Below are positions 32,038-41,424 of a stretch of DNA of 64,000 bases, in pieces. The translations under genes and the position numbers were made by a program. Source of the DNA: an uncultured Coriobacteriaceae bacterium (lineage in GTDB: Bacteria; Actinomycetota; Coriobacteriia; Coriobacteriales; Atopobiaceae); the NCBI GenBank assembly GCA_902791035.1, contig CADAUA010000005.1, positions 62,001 through 126,000 of the forward strand. The letters are read 5' to 3'. How positions within the stretch are numbered: the stretch's first letter is position 1; each line of letters begins with the position of its first letter. A model generated the notes under the pieces. The model did no database searches. It was not told the origin of the DNA and was given only the letters and a program-made list of their open reading frames with translations.

Positions 32038-34719
32038 ATGAGAGAGTACCTCGTGTCCAGCGGGGACGTGCTCGAGGAGTACGCCTCCGACGCCGAGCAG
32101 GGCCTCGGCGAGGGCAGGGCCCAGGAGCTGCTGGAGCAGCACGGGCCAAACAAGCTCAAGGAGGCGGAGAAGGACCCGCTGTGGAAGCGCTTCTTCGCCA
32201 TGATGGCCGACCCCATGGTCATCATGCTGATCATCGCCGCCGTAATCTCGGCCGTCACGGGCATGGCCCAGGGCGAGGCCGACTTCGCCGACGTGGTCAT
32301 CATCATGTTCGTCGTCATCCTCAACTCCGTGCTGGGCGTGGCCCAGGAGTACCAGGCCGAGAACGCCCTGGCCGCCCTGCAGGAGATGAGCGCGGCCCAG
32401 TCCAAGGTCATCCGTGGCGGCAAGCAGGTCACGGTGCCCTCCGCCGAGGTCGTGCCCGGCGACATCGTGATCCTGGAGGCCGGCGACGCCGTGCCCGCGG
32501 ACTGCCGCATCCTTGAGTCCGCGTCCATGAAGGTGGAGGAGTCCGCCCTCACCGGCGAGTCCGTCCCCGCCAACAAGATCTCCGAGGTCCTGGGTCTCGA
32601 GGCCGGCACCGACGACGTGCCCCTGGGCGACCGCAAGAACATGTGCTACATGGGCTCCACCGTGGTCTACGGCCGCGGCCGCGCGGTCGTCGTGGCCACC
32701 GGCATGGACACCGAGATGGGCAAGATCGCCGACGCCATCGCCCAGGCCAAGGACGAGCTCACGCCCCTGCAGGTCAAGCTCAACGAGCTCTCCGGCATCC
32801 TCACCAAGCTGGTCATCGGCATCTGCGCCGTCGTGTTTGTCGTCGGCGTTATCCAGCACGGCGGCCTGGCCTTCTTCTCCAACCTCTCCGAGGTGCTCAA
32901 CACCTTCATGGTGGCCGTCTCGCTGGCCGTGGCCGCCATCCCCGAGGGCCTGGTGGCCGTCGTGACCATCGCCCTCTCCATCGGCGTCACCAAGATGTCC
33001 AAGCGCAGCGCCATCGTCCGCAAGATGAACGCCGTGGAGACCCTGGGCTGCACGCAGGTGATCTGCTCCGACAAGACCGGCACCCTCACGCAGAACAAGA
33101 TGACGGTCGTGCGCCACTACTCCGAGGACGTCGACCGCCTGGTGCGCTGCATGGCCATGTGCTCCGACGCCAAGTGGGACGCCGGCGCGAACGAGGCCAC
33201 CGGCGAGCCCACCGAGGCTGCCCTCGTGGCCGATGCGGCCAAGCTGGGCTTCTACTCCGCCGACCTCGATGCCGCCAACCCCCGTGTGGGCGAGGCGCCC
33301 TTCGACTCCGGCCGCAAGATGATGTCCGTGGTCAACCTCTCGCCCGAGGGCGACTACGTGCAGCACACCAAGGGTGGCCCCGACGTGGTCCTCTCGCGCT
33401 GCACCAAGGTCCACACCGCCGACGGCGACGTGCCCCTCACCGACGAGTGGCGCGAGAAGATCATGGCGCAGAACAAGTCCATGGCCGACGACGCCCTGCG
33501 CGTGATGGCCGCCGCCCGCACCAACTGGGGCAAGACCGCGCCCGCCAGCTACGAGGCCGCCGACCTGGAGAAGGACATGACCTTCCTGGGCCTCTGCGGC
33601 ATGATCGACCCCGTCCGTCCCGAGGTCAAGCCCGCCATCAAGGAGGCCCACGAGGCCGGCATGAACGTGGTCATGATCACGGGCGACCACATCGACACCG
33701 CCGTGGCCATCGCCAAGGAGCTGGGCATCGTAGCCGACCGCTCCGGCGCCATCACCGGCGCGGAGCTCGACAAGATCTCCGACGAGGACTTCATCAACCG
33801 CATCGAGGACATCAACGTCTACGCCCGCGTGCAGCCCGAGCACAAGACCCGCATCGTGGACACCTGGAAGAAGAAGGGCATGGTCGTCGCCATGACCGGC
33901 GACGGCGTGAACGACGCCCCCTCCATCAAGCGTGCCGACATCGGCGTGGGCATGGGCATCACCGGCACCGACGTGACCAAGGGCGTGGCCGACATGGTCC
34001 TGGCCGACGATAACTTCGCCACCATCATCGGCGCCGTCGAAGAGGGCCGCCGCATCTACGACAACATCCGCAAGGCCATCGCCTTCCTGCTGTCGTCCAA
34101 CCTGGCCGAGGTCGTGGTCGTGTTCGTGGCCTCCCTCATCGGCTTCACCATCCTGGAGCCCACGCACCTGCTCTGGATCAACCTCATCACCGACTCCCTG
34201 CCGGCCCTCGCCATGTGCATGGAGGCCGCCGAGCCCGACATCATGAGGCGCAAGCCCCGCAACTCCTCCGACGGCATCTTCGCCAACGGCATGGGCGTGG
34301 ACACCATCTTCCAGGGCATCGTGATCTCCATCCTCACGCTCGTGTCCTACTTCGTGGGCCTCAACGCCGCCGGTGTGCCCCTGGCCGACGCCGTGGCCTC
34401 CGACGCCAACGGCATCGAGGGCATGACCATGGCCTTCCTGACCCTCTCCATGATCGAGATGTTCCACTCCTTCAACATGCGCAGCCGCCGTACCTCCATC
34501 TTCCGGCTGCCCACCCAGAACGTCTGGATCTGGGGTGCCTTCGGCCTGGCCCTCTTCCTCACCTGGGTCGTCATCGAGACCCCGCTGTCGTTCGTCTTCG
34601 GCTTCGCGGAGCTCGACATCACCCACTACCTCATGGCCCTCGGCCTGGCCATCCTGATCATCCCGATCAACGAGGTGTACAAGGCCATCATGCGCGCCGT
34701 GGAGAAGAACAAGGACTAG
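32038..34719 (+). CDS. P-type ATPase, calcium-transporting type (PIIA/IIB)
   Basis: An 893-residue membrane cation pump. The N-terminal cation-ATPase domain has QGLGEGRAQELLEQHGPNKL. The actuator motif LTGES is at 171-175, the ion-binding transmembrane motif IPEGL at 301-305 and the phosphorylation site SDKTGTLTQ with Asp345. The hinge region TGDGVNDAPS and ten likely membrane segments are present. The PEGL motif and length fit Ca2+ or other divalent-cation efflux pumps (PacL/PMR1-like). The start ATG at 32038 has CCAGGAGGGAAAGAC. It is monocistronic, with a terminator at 34750-34790. Confidence 0.95.
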   Translation: MREYLVSSGDVLEEYASDAEQGLGEGRAQELLEQHGPNKLKEAEKDPLWKRFFAMMADPMVIMLIIAAVISAVTGMAQGEADFADVVIIMFVVILNSVLGVAQEYQAENALAALQEMSAAQSKVIRGGKQVTVPSAEVVPGDIVILEAGDAVPADCRILESASMKVEESALTGESVPANKISEVLGLEAGTDDVPLGDRKNMCYMGSTVVYGRGRAVVVATGMDTEMGKIADAIAQAKDELTPLQVKLNELSGILTKLVIGICAVVFVVGVIQHGGLAFFSNLSEVLNTFMVAVSLAVAAIPEGLVAVVTIALSIGVTKMSKRSAIVRKMNAVETLGCTQVICSDKTGTLTQNKMTVVRHYSEDVDRLVRCMAMCSDAKWDAGANEATGEPTEAALVADAAKLGFYSADLDAANPRVGEAPFDSGRKMMSVVNLSPEGDYVQHTKGGPDVVLSRCTKVHTADGDVPLTDEWREKIMAQNKSMADDALRVMAAARTNWGKTAPASYEAADLEKDMTFLGLCGMIDPVRPEVKPAIKEAHEAGMNVVMITGDHIDTAVAIAKELGIVADRSGAITGAELDKISDEDFINRIEDINVYARVQPEHKTRIVDTWKKKGMVVAMTGDGVNDAPSIKRADIGVGMGITGTDVTKGVADMVLADDNFATIIGAVEEGRRIYDNIRKAIAFLLSSNLAEVVVVFVASLIGFTILEPTHLLWINLITDSLPALAMCMEAAEPDIMRRKPRNSSDGIFANGMGVDTIFQGIVISILTLVSYFVGLNAAGVPLADAVASDANGIEGMTMAFLTLSMIEMFHSFNMRSRRTSIFRLPTQNVWIWGAFGLALFLTWVVIETPLSFVFGFAELDITHYLMALGLAILIIPINEVYKAIMRAVEKNKD

Positions 34720-34749
34720 CGCTCGCCCGTTCGTAGCGAGTGGGCCTTC

Positions 34750-34790
34750 GGGGGCCGGTGGGGCTTATCGCCCTGCCGGCCCCCCTCCTT
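34750..34790 (+). terminator. Terminator of the P-type ATPase gene
   Basis: GGGGGCCGG (34750-34758) pairs with CCGGCCCCC (34776-34784); the 3' side ends in TCCTT. Confidence 0.65.
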
Positions 34791-34872
34791 GTGTCGGCTG
34801 GTCCCGGGCAGTCCCCCCGGCCTGCCTGGCGGGGAGTCCGTACAGGTGCGTGCCAGTGTGTCCAAAGGGTGT

Positions 34873-34887
34873 AACCCGTTTTGGGTT
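34873..34887. promoter_or_regulatory. Candidate operator upstream of the Xre gene
   Basis: AACCC-N5-GGGTT (AACCCGTTTTGGGTT) is a compact inverted repeat 30 bases before the start of the Xre regulator. That is a usual place for self-regulation. Confidence 0.45.
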
Positions 34888-34917
34888 ATGGCTGGGGCAT
34901 GACGTACGTTTCCTGCC

Positions 34918-35205
34918 ATGTACGAGCTGTCCAAAAGGGTTGTCGGCTCCTCTCTGAGGAAGCTACGCGAGACGGCTGGGCTTACCCAGACCGAGCTCGC
35001 GCATCGCCTGCTCATGCCGCAGTCCTACGTCTCCAAGGTCGAGACGGGCGAGCGCGCGCTCAGGGTGGGGGAGGTCTTCGCGTACTCCGAGGCCCTGGGA
35101 ATCCCGGCCGAGGCCGTGCTCCAGAAGCTTGCGGAGAGCCTCGACGGCGCCGGGCGCGACGCCCAGCGCCGACTCCAGGCCCAATGGCACGATGGTGGGC
35201 ACTAG
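34918..35205 (+). CDS. Small Xre-family helix-turn-helix regulator
   Basis: A 95-residue DNA-binding protein. The helix-turn-helix spans about 10-65: LRKLRETAGLTQTELAHRL, then MPQSYVSKVETGERAL, with a dimerisation helix to about 75 and a charged tail. No toxin gene is adjacent. The start ATG at 34918 lacks a strong ribosome binding site. Its final codons GGG CAC TAG form the start of a GTAC-centred palindrome (35194-35216), as in the gene at the left edge. The tail after residue 80 may therefore be repeat-derived. Target genes are unknown. Confidence 0.85.
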   Translation: MYELSKRVVGSSLRKLRETAGLTQTELAHRLLMPQSYVSKVETGERALRVGEVFAYSEALGIPAEAVLQKLAESLDGAGRDAQRRLQAQWHDGGH

Positions 35206-35216
35206 GGGAGTACCCC
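35194..35216. repeat. GTAC-centred palindrome overlapping the Xre stop codon
   Basis: GGTGGGCACTAGGGGAGTAC continues with CCC and shares its left half with the repeats at 479-594 and 59360-59397. The right arm is not kept here; three TCTGCCCG units follow instead. Confidence 0.6.
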
Positions 35217-35258
35217 TTTCTGCCCGTTTCTCCTTTCTGCCCGTTTCCCTCTGCCCGT
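35217..35258. repeat. Three short tandem repeats before the rsgA promoter
   Basis: TTTCTGCCCG occurs twice (35217-35226 and 35234-35243) and a variant (CCTCTGCCCG) a third time, 16-17 bases apart, directly before the TATAAT at 35259-35264. Confidence 0.6.
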
Positions 35259-35264
35259 TATAAT
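35259..35264 (+). promoter_or_regulatory. Likely -10 box of the rsgA promoter
   Basis: A consensus TATAAT lies about 63 bases before the rsgA start. The matching -35 region falls in the TCTGCC repeat and is poor, so an activator or extended contacts may be involved. Confidence 0.5.
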
Positions 35265-35327
35265 GTGGGGCGTCTTCGCGACCCGCGAGAGCTGACGGGC
35301 CGCGGTCGTCATGACCAGGGGAGCCTC

Positions 35328-36617
35328 GTGGGAAAGCGCCAGGACACAAAGCGTTCGTCGAGGGGCCGTGCGGGCGACGGACGCGCCGGCGGGCGCCGCG
35401 GCAGGGCCGACCGCATGGCGCTCGAAGGCGCCTCCCAAGCCCCCCTGCCCGAACTCTCCACGCTCTGCGACCTCCCTGACTTCGCAGAGCTCGCCGCGAG
35501 CGGGCGGCAGCGCGCGGCCTTCGGCGAGGCCTGCGCCCGTGCGGAGGCGGCGCTGCCGGGGATCACGCCCGAGCTCGTGATGGGATGCGTCGTGCGTCTG
35601 GACCGCGGCTTCCCGGCCGTGGCGAGCGAACGGGGGACCTTCCGGGCGGAGTTCGCGGCACGCCTCACCAAGGGTCGCACCGGGGCTGGCCGCAGCGGGG
35701 CTGCCGGACAGACAGGCGAGGGCTCCTCCCGCGTGGCCGTGGGGGATTGGGTGTGCGCCCGCGTGCCCGAGGGCCACGACATGGGCCTCATAGAGGAGAT
35801 ACTCCCGCGCGAGAGCGACATCGCACGCTGGCGGGGAGGGTCGCGCGGCGAGCGCCAGACCCTGGCCGCAAACGTGGGCTTGGTCATCGTGGCGCAGGCC
35901 CTTGGCGAGCGACCCATATCGTGCGACCGCATCGCGCGCTCGGCGGTGATCGCCCGCGACTGCGGGGCCGCCTTCGCGGTGGTTCTCACCAAGGCGGATC
36001 GTGCGCCACGGGAGGTCCTTGTCTCCGACGTGCGCCTCGTGCGCGAGGTGCTGGGGGAGGACCTCCGCCTGGTCCTGACGTCGAGCGCGGCGGAGCGGGA
36101 GCAGGGCAACAAGGCCGGCGAGCTCCGCGGGCTCGCACGCGACCTGGAGGTCGCATGGGGCACCGACGCCGTGCGCGCGCTCGTGCCGGCCGGTGCCGTG
36201 GCGATCGTGCTCGGCGAGTCCGGAGCCGGCAAGTCCACCCTGCTCAACGCCCTCCTGGGCACGGACCTCCTGGAGACGGGGGCCGTGCGGGAGGTGGACG
36301 ACATGGGACGCCACACCACGGTGGCTCGGCGGATGGTCTCCGTGCCAGGCGGCGGTGTGATAGTGGACGAGCCTGGCCTCAGGAGCCTGCCCCTGGTGGG
36401 CCACGAGCGGGGCCTCGCCATGGTCTTCCCCCACATAGCGGAGGCGGCTGCCAACTGCCGTTTCCGGGACTGCACCCACACGCACGAGCCGGGCTGCGGC
36501 GTGCGAGCGGCGCTCGCCGCTGGGGCGTTCCCCGAGGCTCGCCTGTCCTGCTACCTGTCGCTGGCTGCGGAGATGCGGGAGAGCGCGGGCACCCTCGACC
36601 CCGACGTCGTGCTCTAG
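35328..36617 (+). CDS. rsgA: Ribosome small-subunit biogenesis GTPase RsgA
   Basis: A 429-residue circularly permuted GTPase. The order G4 (VVLTKAD) before G1 (LGESGAGKSTLLN) before G3 (VDEPGLRS, where DTPG is usual) is diagnostic. The C-terminal zinc site CRFRDCTHTHEPGC fits too. An OB-fold-like segment precedes the GTPase (about VAVGDWVCARV). The N-terminus is very basic (GKRQDTKRSSRGRAGDGR) and somewhat extended. I chose GTG 35328 (GGGGAG upstream); ATG 35415 is an alternative that would lose the basic tail. It acts in late 30S maturation. Confidence 0.9.
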   Translation: MGKRQDTKRSSRGRAGDGRAGGRRGRADRMALEGASQAPLPELSTLCDLPDFAELAASGRQRAAFGEACARAEAALPGITPELVMGCVVRLDRGFPAVASERGTFRAEFAARLTKGRTGAGRSGAAGQTGEGSSRVAVGDWVCARVPEGHDMGLIEEILPRESDIARWRGGSRGERQTLAANVGLVIVAQALGERPISCDRIARSAVIARDCGAAFAVVLTKADRAPREVLVSDVRLVREVLGEDLRLVLTSSAAEREQGNKAGELRGLARDLEVAWGTDAVRALVPAGAVAIVLGESGAGKSTLLNALLGTDLLETGAVREVDDMGRHTTVARRMVSVPGGGVIVDEPGLRSLPLVGHERGLAMVFPHIAEAAANCRFRDCTHTHEPGCGVRAALAAGAFPEARLSCYLSLAAEMRESAGTLDPDVVL

Positions 36618-36998
36618 GGGACGGTGCGGGTCCGTATCAGCCTGCGGGCCGTGCGAGGACGCGCGAGGCCGTGTGAGGCAGTGCGCCGCGGCCGTCTGAC
36701 ACGCGCCGTGGGCGGCGTGGAAGATTCGCACGTAGCGGACCGGCCGTTTTTTGTGCAACAAGTTTGATGGAACTGCCACGCGGGGGCAAAACCGCAGGAA
36801 GATGGTTTCGCCTTTGTTCCCGATACCGCGTCAGCGCTGGGCACTTGACCTGCGAACATAAAAGTTCTCGTAACATTCGCGGAAGGTTGCTGTAAGACCG
36901 CGTGACCGCTTTCTCGGATTGAGGGGAAAGAAGGCCTTTCCAGCAGCGAGAATCCTCATACGCGGCCGCCATGGGGGCGGCTGGGATGGGGGGTTCGC
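36618..36998. other. Gene-free region before the Tad locus
   Basis: This 381-base gap contains a T-run at 36747-36752, a terminator-like hairpin (36785-36825) and a possible promoter with TTGACC at 36845-36850 and TAACAT at 36871-36876 (spacer 20, longer than ideal). No coding frame of note. Confidence 0.5.
36785..36825 (+). terminator. Terminator-like hairpin after rsgA
   Basis: GGCAAAACC (36785-36793) pairs with GGTTTCGCC (36814-36822) with one mismatch, followed by TTTGTT. Confidence 0.5.
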
Positions 36999-37835
36999 AT
37001 GAACAGGCGGTTCAGGATCCTGCTCTCTGGCGCCTTCGCGCTCCTTGCCGTCGTCGTGTGCGCAGCCTATGCGGGGCACGTGCGCGACGAGGCCGAGCAG
37101 GTCCGTGCCGAGGCCATCGAGCGCTATGGCGGCGAGGTGATGAGCCTCGTGGTGGCCAACTCCGAGCTCCCGCGGGGCCATGTGGTCTCGCGGTCCGACG
37201 TGACGGTACGCGACTGGCTCCTCGACCTGGCGCCGGAGGGCGCGGAGACGAGCCTGGACGACGTGGTGGGCCTGGAGGTCACGAACCCCGTGCCCGCCGG
37301 CTCCCCGCTCACGGCGCTGAGCTTCCGGGAGGAGTCCGACGTCGGGCCGGTGCCAGACGGCTACGTGGCCCTGTCCGTCCCCTTGGGAGAGCGTCTGGGG
37401 ATGCCGGGCTCTGCGGGCTCGGGCGAGCGACTGGCGGCATGGCGCGTCACGGAGAGCGGCGCGGCGCCCATCACCGGGGACCTCCTGCTCCTATCGCAGG
37501 CGGAGGGGTCTGGCCTCTCCGGCTCCAGCTCGGTCGTGCTGGCCGCAAGGCCGCAGGACGTGGCCGCGCTGCTCGTGGCCTCGGGCGACGGCTCGTTGCG
37601 GGTACTCGAGCCCTCCGACGCCGCCTGGGCGGAGATAGATGCCCAGATGTCCGCCCAGGCACCCGCGAGCGTGCCTGCCGAGGAGGGCGGTGCCGAGGTG
37701 GGAGCCGGCTCGCCCGGGGGTGGCGCCGAGGCCCAGGGGGCTGAGGGGACGGACGCGTCCGGCGAGGGCGAGAAGGTCGAAGACGAGGGATCCGATGGTG
37801 CCGAGGGCGGCTCGGCAGGGAGTGGGGGCGCATGA
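36999..37835 (+). CDS. CpaB/RcpC-like SAF-domain protein of the Tad pilus
   Basis: A 278-residue membrane-anchored protein. An N-terminal signal anchor (about 6-25) is followed by a SAF domain (about 48-115: LVVANSELPRGHVVSRSDV and VTNPVPAGSPLTALSF) and a second beta region to about 205. A Gly/Ala/Glu-rich tail (about 215-278) ends the protein and is likely unstructured. CpaB is a periplasmic or cell-surface accessory of Tad pili. The stop overlaps the next start as ATGA. First gene of the Tad operon. Confidence 0.85.
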   Translation: MNRRFRILLSGAFALLAVVVCAAYAGHVRDEAEQVRAEAIERYGGEVMSLVVANSELPRGHVVSRSDVTVRDWLLDLAPEGAETSLDDVVGLEVTNPVPAGSPLTALSFREESDVGPVPDGYVALSVPLGERLGMPGSAGSGERLAAWRVTESGAAPITGDLLLLSQAEGSGLSGSSSVVLAARPQDVAALLVASGDGSLRVLEPSDAAWAEIDAQMSAQAPASVPAEEGGAEVGAGSPGGGAEAQGAEGTDASGEGEKVEDEGSDGAEGGSAGSGGA

Positions 37836-39190
37836 TGGGTGGCTTGGGCGGTACGGGCGATCTGGACGGCCTCGGGACGTGGCTCTGCCTGGCGCGTGCC
37901 GAGGGCAGGACGGACGTGGAGCGGGCGGTCCGCAGCATGGGTGGCGGAGGCTGCAGCTTCGCGGGCGATGCCGAGGAGCTCCGGCGCCGGGTCCTCGCGG
38001 CAGATCCCGGGGCCTGCTCGGTGGCGGTGGGAAGCCTGTCGGGCGGCGTCTCCGACGTCAACGTGGCGGCCGCCCTCGCCCAGGACGGCAATGCGCACGA
38101 GGTCGTGCTGGTGCGGCGCGGGGCGTCTGGCTCGCTGCGGTCGCGCGCGGCCCGCGCCGGGATAGACCGGGTGGTGGACCCGCTCGAGCTGCCCCAGGAG
38201 CCTCCCCGCGGGCCGTCGCGGACGCTTGCGATGACGGACGGGGCTGGGGACCTCGACGAGCCGGACCTCTCCGGCGAGCCCTGCGAAGGCGATCCTGAGG
38301 CAGACGGGAGCGCCTGTCTCGACCTCCAGGTCCGCCAGTCCTGGGCGGACGCGGTCCTCTCCCAGCCGGACAGGGCGCCCGTGGTCACGTTCTGCTCGGG
38401 AAGGGGAGGCGTGGGCAAGACGGCGATCGTGGCCGCGGCGGCTACCATAGGCGCCGCCTGGGACATGCGGGTCTCGGTGGTGGACCTCGACCTCTCGTGC
38501 GGCAACCTCTTCTCCTGCCTCGGTCTCCCGCAGTCGAGCGACCTCGCGCGCCTGGCGGAGCTGGGCGATGCGGGGGACGTGGACGTGGAGGCCCTGAGCA
38601 TCGTGGGCGACGACGGCATCCGCGTGTGGGGCCCCTGTGAGAGGCCGGAGTCCGCAGAGCTCGTGACCCCGCACGTGGCAGAGGTGCTGGCGCTTGCTGC
38701 CGGGGTCTCCGACCTTGTCCTCGTTGACAGCTCCACGACGGTGACGGACGCGGTGGCCCAGGCGGCGCAGAGGAGCGACCGGGTCGTGCTCGTCGAGGAC
38801 GGCCGTCCCGGCTCCATCGCCTCCCTCGCGCGGGTGGCGGGTCTCATGGTCCGCCTCGGGGTGGCCAGGACCCGCATAGCGCGCATCGAGAACCGCGCCA
38901 ACCCACGGGCCCGCGTGAACCACGCCTCGGGTCGTGCCGAGGTCGGCCTGGAGGCCGCGCGCATGTTCCGGACGTTCGAGGGAGGCCCGGAGGTCGCGGA
39001 CCTCCTGGGCGCGGGCGAGGCCGGGGACCTCGTGGAGCTCGGGTCGGTGTTCACGGGATCGGTGGCCACCTTCCTGGCACAGGTCCTCCAGGAGCTGGGC
39101 CACCTGCCCGAGGGAGAGGCCCCTCGGGCCGCCTTGGAGAGCGGGACGCGCGGGCGCGGACGATGGGGACGCAGGAGGGAGGCGGTCTAG
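37832..39190 (+). CDS. CpaE/TadZ-like MinD-family ATPase
   Basis: A 452-residue protein. The N-terminal about 130 residues resemble a receiver-like domain. An acidic linker (about 135-165) leads to a MinD/ParA ATPase domain with deviant Walker A CSGRGGVGKT (190-197 core), VVDLDLSCGNLF and LVDSSTTVTDAV. Such proteins place the Tad machine in the cell. The start overlaps CpaB by 4 bases. CpaF starts directly at the next base after the stop, so translation is coupled. Confidence 0.87.
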   Translation: MMGGLGGTGDLDGLGTWLCLARAEGRTDVERAVRSMGGGGCSFAGDAEELRRRVLAADPGACSVAVGSLSGGVSDVNVAAALAQDGNAHEVVLVRRGASGSLRSRAARAGIDRVVDPLELPQEPPRGPSRTLAMTDGAGDLDEPDLSGEPCEGDPEADGSACLDLQVRQSWADAVLSQPDRAPVVTFCSGRGGVGKTAIVAAAATIGAAWDMRVSVVDLDLSCGNLFSCLGLPQSSDLARLAELGDAGDVDVEALSIVGDDGIRVWGPCERPESAELVTPHVAEVLALAAGVSDLVLVDSSTTVTDAVAQAAQRSDRVVLVEDGRPGSIASLARVAGLMVRLGVARTRIARIENRANPRARVNHASGRAEVGLEAARMFRTFEGGPEVADLLGAGEAGDLVELGSVFTGSVATFLAQVLQELGHLPEGEAPRAALESGTRGRGRWGRRREAV

Positions 39191-40525
39191 GTGGGCCTGC
39201 TCGAGAGGGTACGGGAGGCGGAGGCCACCGCATCGGGGGTGGAGGAGCTCCGCGACGCGCAGGGCCAGGTGCGCGAGCGCCTCAAGCACGAGCTGGTGGA
39301 GCGCCTGGGTTTGGAGACGGTGGCCGGCATGCTGGCATCGGGAGGCGTCGAGCAGGCGCGCGACGAACTCTCCGTGGCATGCCGGGCGATCCTCAACACG
39401 GGCACCTTCGAGGGGGTCACGGCCGAGGCCCGCGAGCGCCTGGTGCGCCAGGTGGCCGACGAGGTCTGCGGCCTGGGCCCCATCCAGCCGCTCCTGGAGG
39501 ACGAGCGGGTGACGGAGGTCATGATCAACGGCTGCGACGCCCTCTTCTACGAGCGGGAGGGCGAGCTCAGGCAGTCCGACCTGCGCTTCGACTCTCCCGA
39601 GCAGATACTCGTGGCCATAGACCGCATCCTCGCACCATTGGGACGGAGGCTGGACAGGGCGAGTCCCCTCGTGGACGCCCGCCTGCCCAACGGCGACCGC
39701 GTGAACGCCGTGGACGCCTCCGTGGCGGTCAACGGGCCCCTGGTCACGATCCGGAAGTTCTCGAGCGAGGTGCGGACGCTCGCTGCGCTCGTGGAGCTGG
39801 GCTCGCTGCCCGGCTGGTACGCCACGCTCCTCGCGTGGGCCGTGCGGGCGAGAAGGTCGATCGCGGTGGCGGGTGGCACGGGCTCCGGCAAGACGACGCT
39901 GCTCAACGCCCTCTCGTGCGAGATAGGATGCGACGAGCGCATCGTCACCATCGAGGACTCGGCGGAGCTGCGTTTCGACACCCATCCCGACGTCGCCCGG
40001 CTCGAGGCGCGCGGCGCCTCTATAGAGGGCCAGGGCGAGATAACCATACGAGACCTCGTGAGGAACTCCCTGCGCATGAGGCCCGACCGCATCGTGGTAG
40101 GCGAGGTGCGCGGCGAGGAGTGCGTGGACATGCTGCAGGCCATGAACACGGGCCACGACGGCTCCATGACCACGCTCCACGCCGGCAGCGCGGAGGAGGC
40201 CGTGCTCAGGCTCGTGCTGATGGCGCGATTCGGGATGGACCTGCCCGCGGACATCATCGAGGAGCAGATAGCGAGCGCCATCGACCTCATCGTCATGTCG
40301 AGGCGCCTGGCGGACGGCACCCGCCTCATCACGACGGCGAGCGAGGTGGGATGGGAGGAGGGACGCATCGTGCTCCACGAGTGCGTGGCCTTCGACCTGT
40401 CTGCCAGAAGCTGGGAGCTCGTGCGGGAGCCGGCCTTCCTGGCATCCGCAGTGGCGGACGGGATCCTGGACGGGGAGGAGGTCGAGGCATGGCGGCAGGC
40501 GTGTACCTCGTCGTCGCGGTCCTAG
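39191..40525 (+). CDS. tadA: CpaF/TadA secretion ATPase
   Basis: A 444-residue hexameric ATPase that powers Tad pilus assembly. Walker A GGTGSGKTT is at 228-236, the Asp-box/Walker B region in RPDRIVVGEVRGEE, and the His-box region in MNTGHDGSMTTLHAGS. The N-terminal domain carries the family GLGPIQPLLEDERVTEVMING. The start is GTG 39191, immediately after the CpaE stop. The C-terminus overlaps TadB by 37 bases. Confidence 0.96.
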   Translation: MGLLERVREAEATASGVEELRDAQGQVRERLKHELVERLGLETVAGMLASGGVEQARDELSVACRAILNTGTFEGVTAEARERLVRQVADEVCGLGPIQPLLEDERVTEVMINGCDALFYEREGELRQSDLRFDSPEQILVAIDRILAPLGRRLDRASPLVDARLPNGDRVNAVDASVAVNGPLVTIRKFSSEVRTLAALVELGSLPGWYATLLAWAVRARRSIAVAGGTGSGKTTLLNALSCEIGCDERIVTIEDSAELRFDTHPDVARLEARGASIEGQGEITIRDLVRNSLRMRPDRIVVGEVRGEECVDMLQAMNTGHDGSMTTLHAGSAEEAVLRLVLMARFGMDLPADIIEEQIASAIDLIVMSRRLADGTRLITTASEVGWEEGRIVLHECVAFDLSARSWELVREPAFLASAVADGILDGEEVEAWRQACTSSSRS

Positions 40526-41424
40526 GCGCGGCGTTCGCCTTCACCCTCACCGGGGGAGAGCTGGGGAGGCTCCCCCTCGCGCGGGCCCGGCGCAGGCTCA
40601 GGATCGCGGTGACGGGCCTCGGCCAGTCCATGGGCAGGACGCGGGTCGTGTCGCGCCTCCTGGGGGACGAGGCATGGTCCTGGCTCGCACGGCGCATGGG
40701 GGAGCGGGTCCGGAAGGCTGGTCTCGACTGGGACCTGGAGACCGCGTGCGGGGCCGTCCTAGCAGCGATCGGACTCTCGGGCGTGCTCGTGGCGGCCGCC
40801 TTCGCTTCGCCGGTGGCGGGTGCCATGGCATCGGCTGCCGAGGTGGTCGCCGTGCGCGTGTGCCATGCGGACTGGGCCAGGAGGCGTCGGGCCGAGGCGC
40901 TGCGCGAGATGCCCGGCATCTACCGGACGCTCTCCGTCGCCATGGGGTCGGGCGAGACGCTCACCCAGGCGGTCGCCTATGTGGGCGCCCACGCAAGGGG
41001 GCCGGCCGCGGAGGCCTTCTCCCGCACGGCGCTCAGGCTCCGCTGCGGGGAGACCACAGACGAGGCGCTCGAGCGGCTCTCGGGCGAGCTCGACGTGCCG
41101 GGCACGGGCCTGCTCGTCACCGCGCTCGCGATCTCCCACAGGACGGGGTCTCCCATGCGTGACCTCCTCATGAGGTCGGCGAGGCTGGTGGAGCGCCAGG
41201 AGGAGTTCGAGCGGCTGCTCGCGGTCAAGACCGCCCAGGTGAGGCTGTCGGTCCGGATCGTCTGCACCCTTCCCGCCCTCATGGTCGGCCTTCTCTCCGC
41301 CATCTCGCCGGACTTCCGTGCCGGCCTGCTCACGCCCGTGGGCATGGGCTGCCTCGTCCTTGCCGTGGTCCTGGACGCGCTCGCGTTGGCCATAATCCGC
41401 CATCTCGTGAGGGGGGTGCTGTGA
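40489..41424 (+). CDS. tadB: TadB-like inner-membrane platform protein
   Basis: A 311-residue protein of the type II secretion F family. Hydrophobic segments are at about 3-20, 88-115, 255-275 and 284-306. A cytoplasmic T2SSF domain at about 140-270 has LREMPGIYRTLSVAMGSGETL. The start ATG at 40489 with GGGGAGGAGG lies inside the end of tadA. The stop overlaps tadC as GTGATG. Confidence 0.9.
   Translation: MAAGVYLVVAVLGAAFAFTLTGGELGRLPLARARRRLRIAVTGLGQSMGRTRVVSRLLGDEAWSWLARRMGERVRKAGLDWDLETACGAVLAAIGLSGVLVAAAFASPVAGAMASAAEVVAVRVCHADWARRRRAEALREMPGIYRTLSVAMGSGETLTQAVAYVGAHARGPAAEAFSRTALRLRCGETTDEALERLSGELDVPGTGLLVTALAISHRTGSPMRDLLMRSARLVERQEEFERLLAVKTAQVRLSVRIVCTLPALMVGLLSAISPDFRAGLLTPVGMGCLVLAVVLDALALAIIRHLVRGVL

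Noticed and set aside
31987-34626. Open frame of 879 codons on the minus strand
   Set aside because: It is the antisense shadow of the P-type ATPase gene, with low-complexity His/Gly/Val content and no motif.
36770-36850. Possible c-di-GMP riboswitch before the Tad locus
   Set aside because: GGCAAAACC resembles one short motif, but the rest of the class I consensus is absent; a terminator hairpin explains it better.
37361-40378. Open frame of 1005 codons on the minus strand over the Tad genes
   Set aside because: Antisense to CpaB, CpaE and CpaF, which have clear motifs; no domain of its own.
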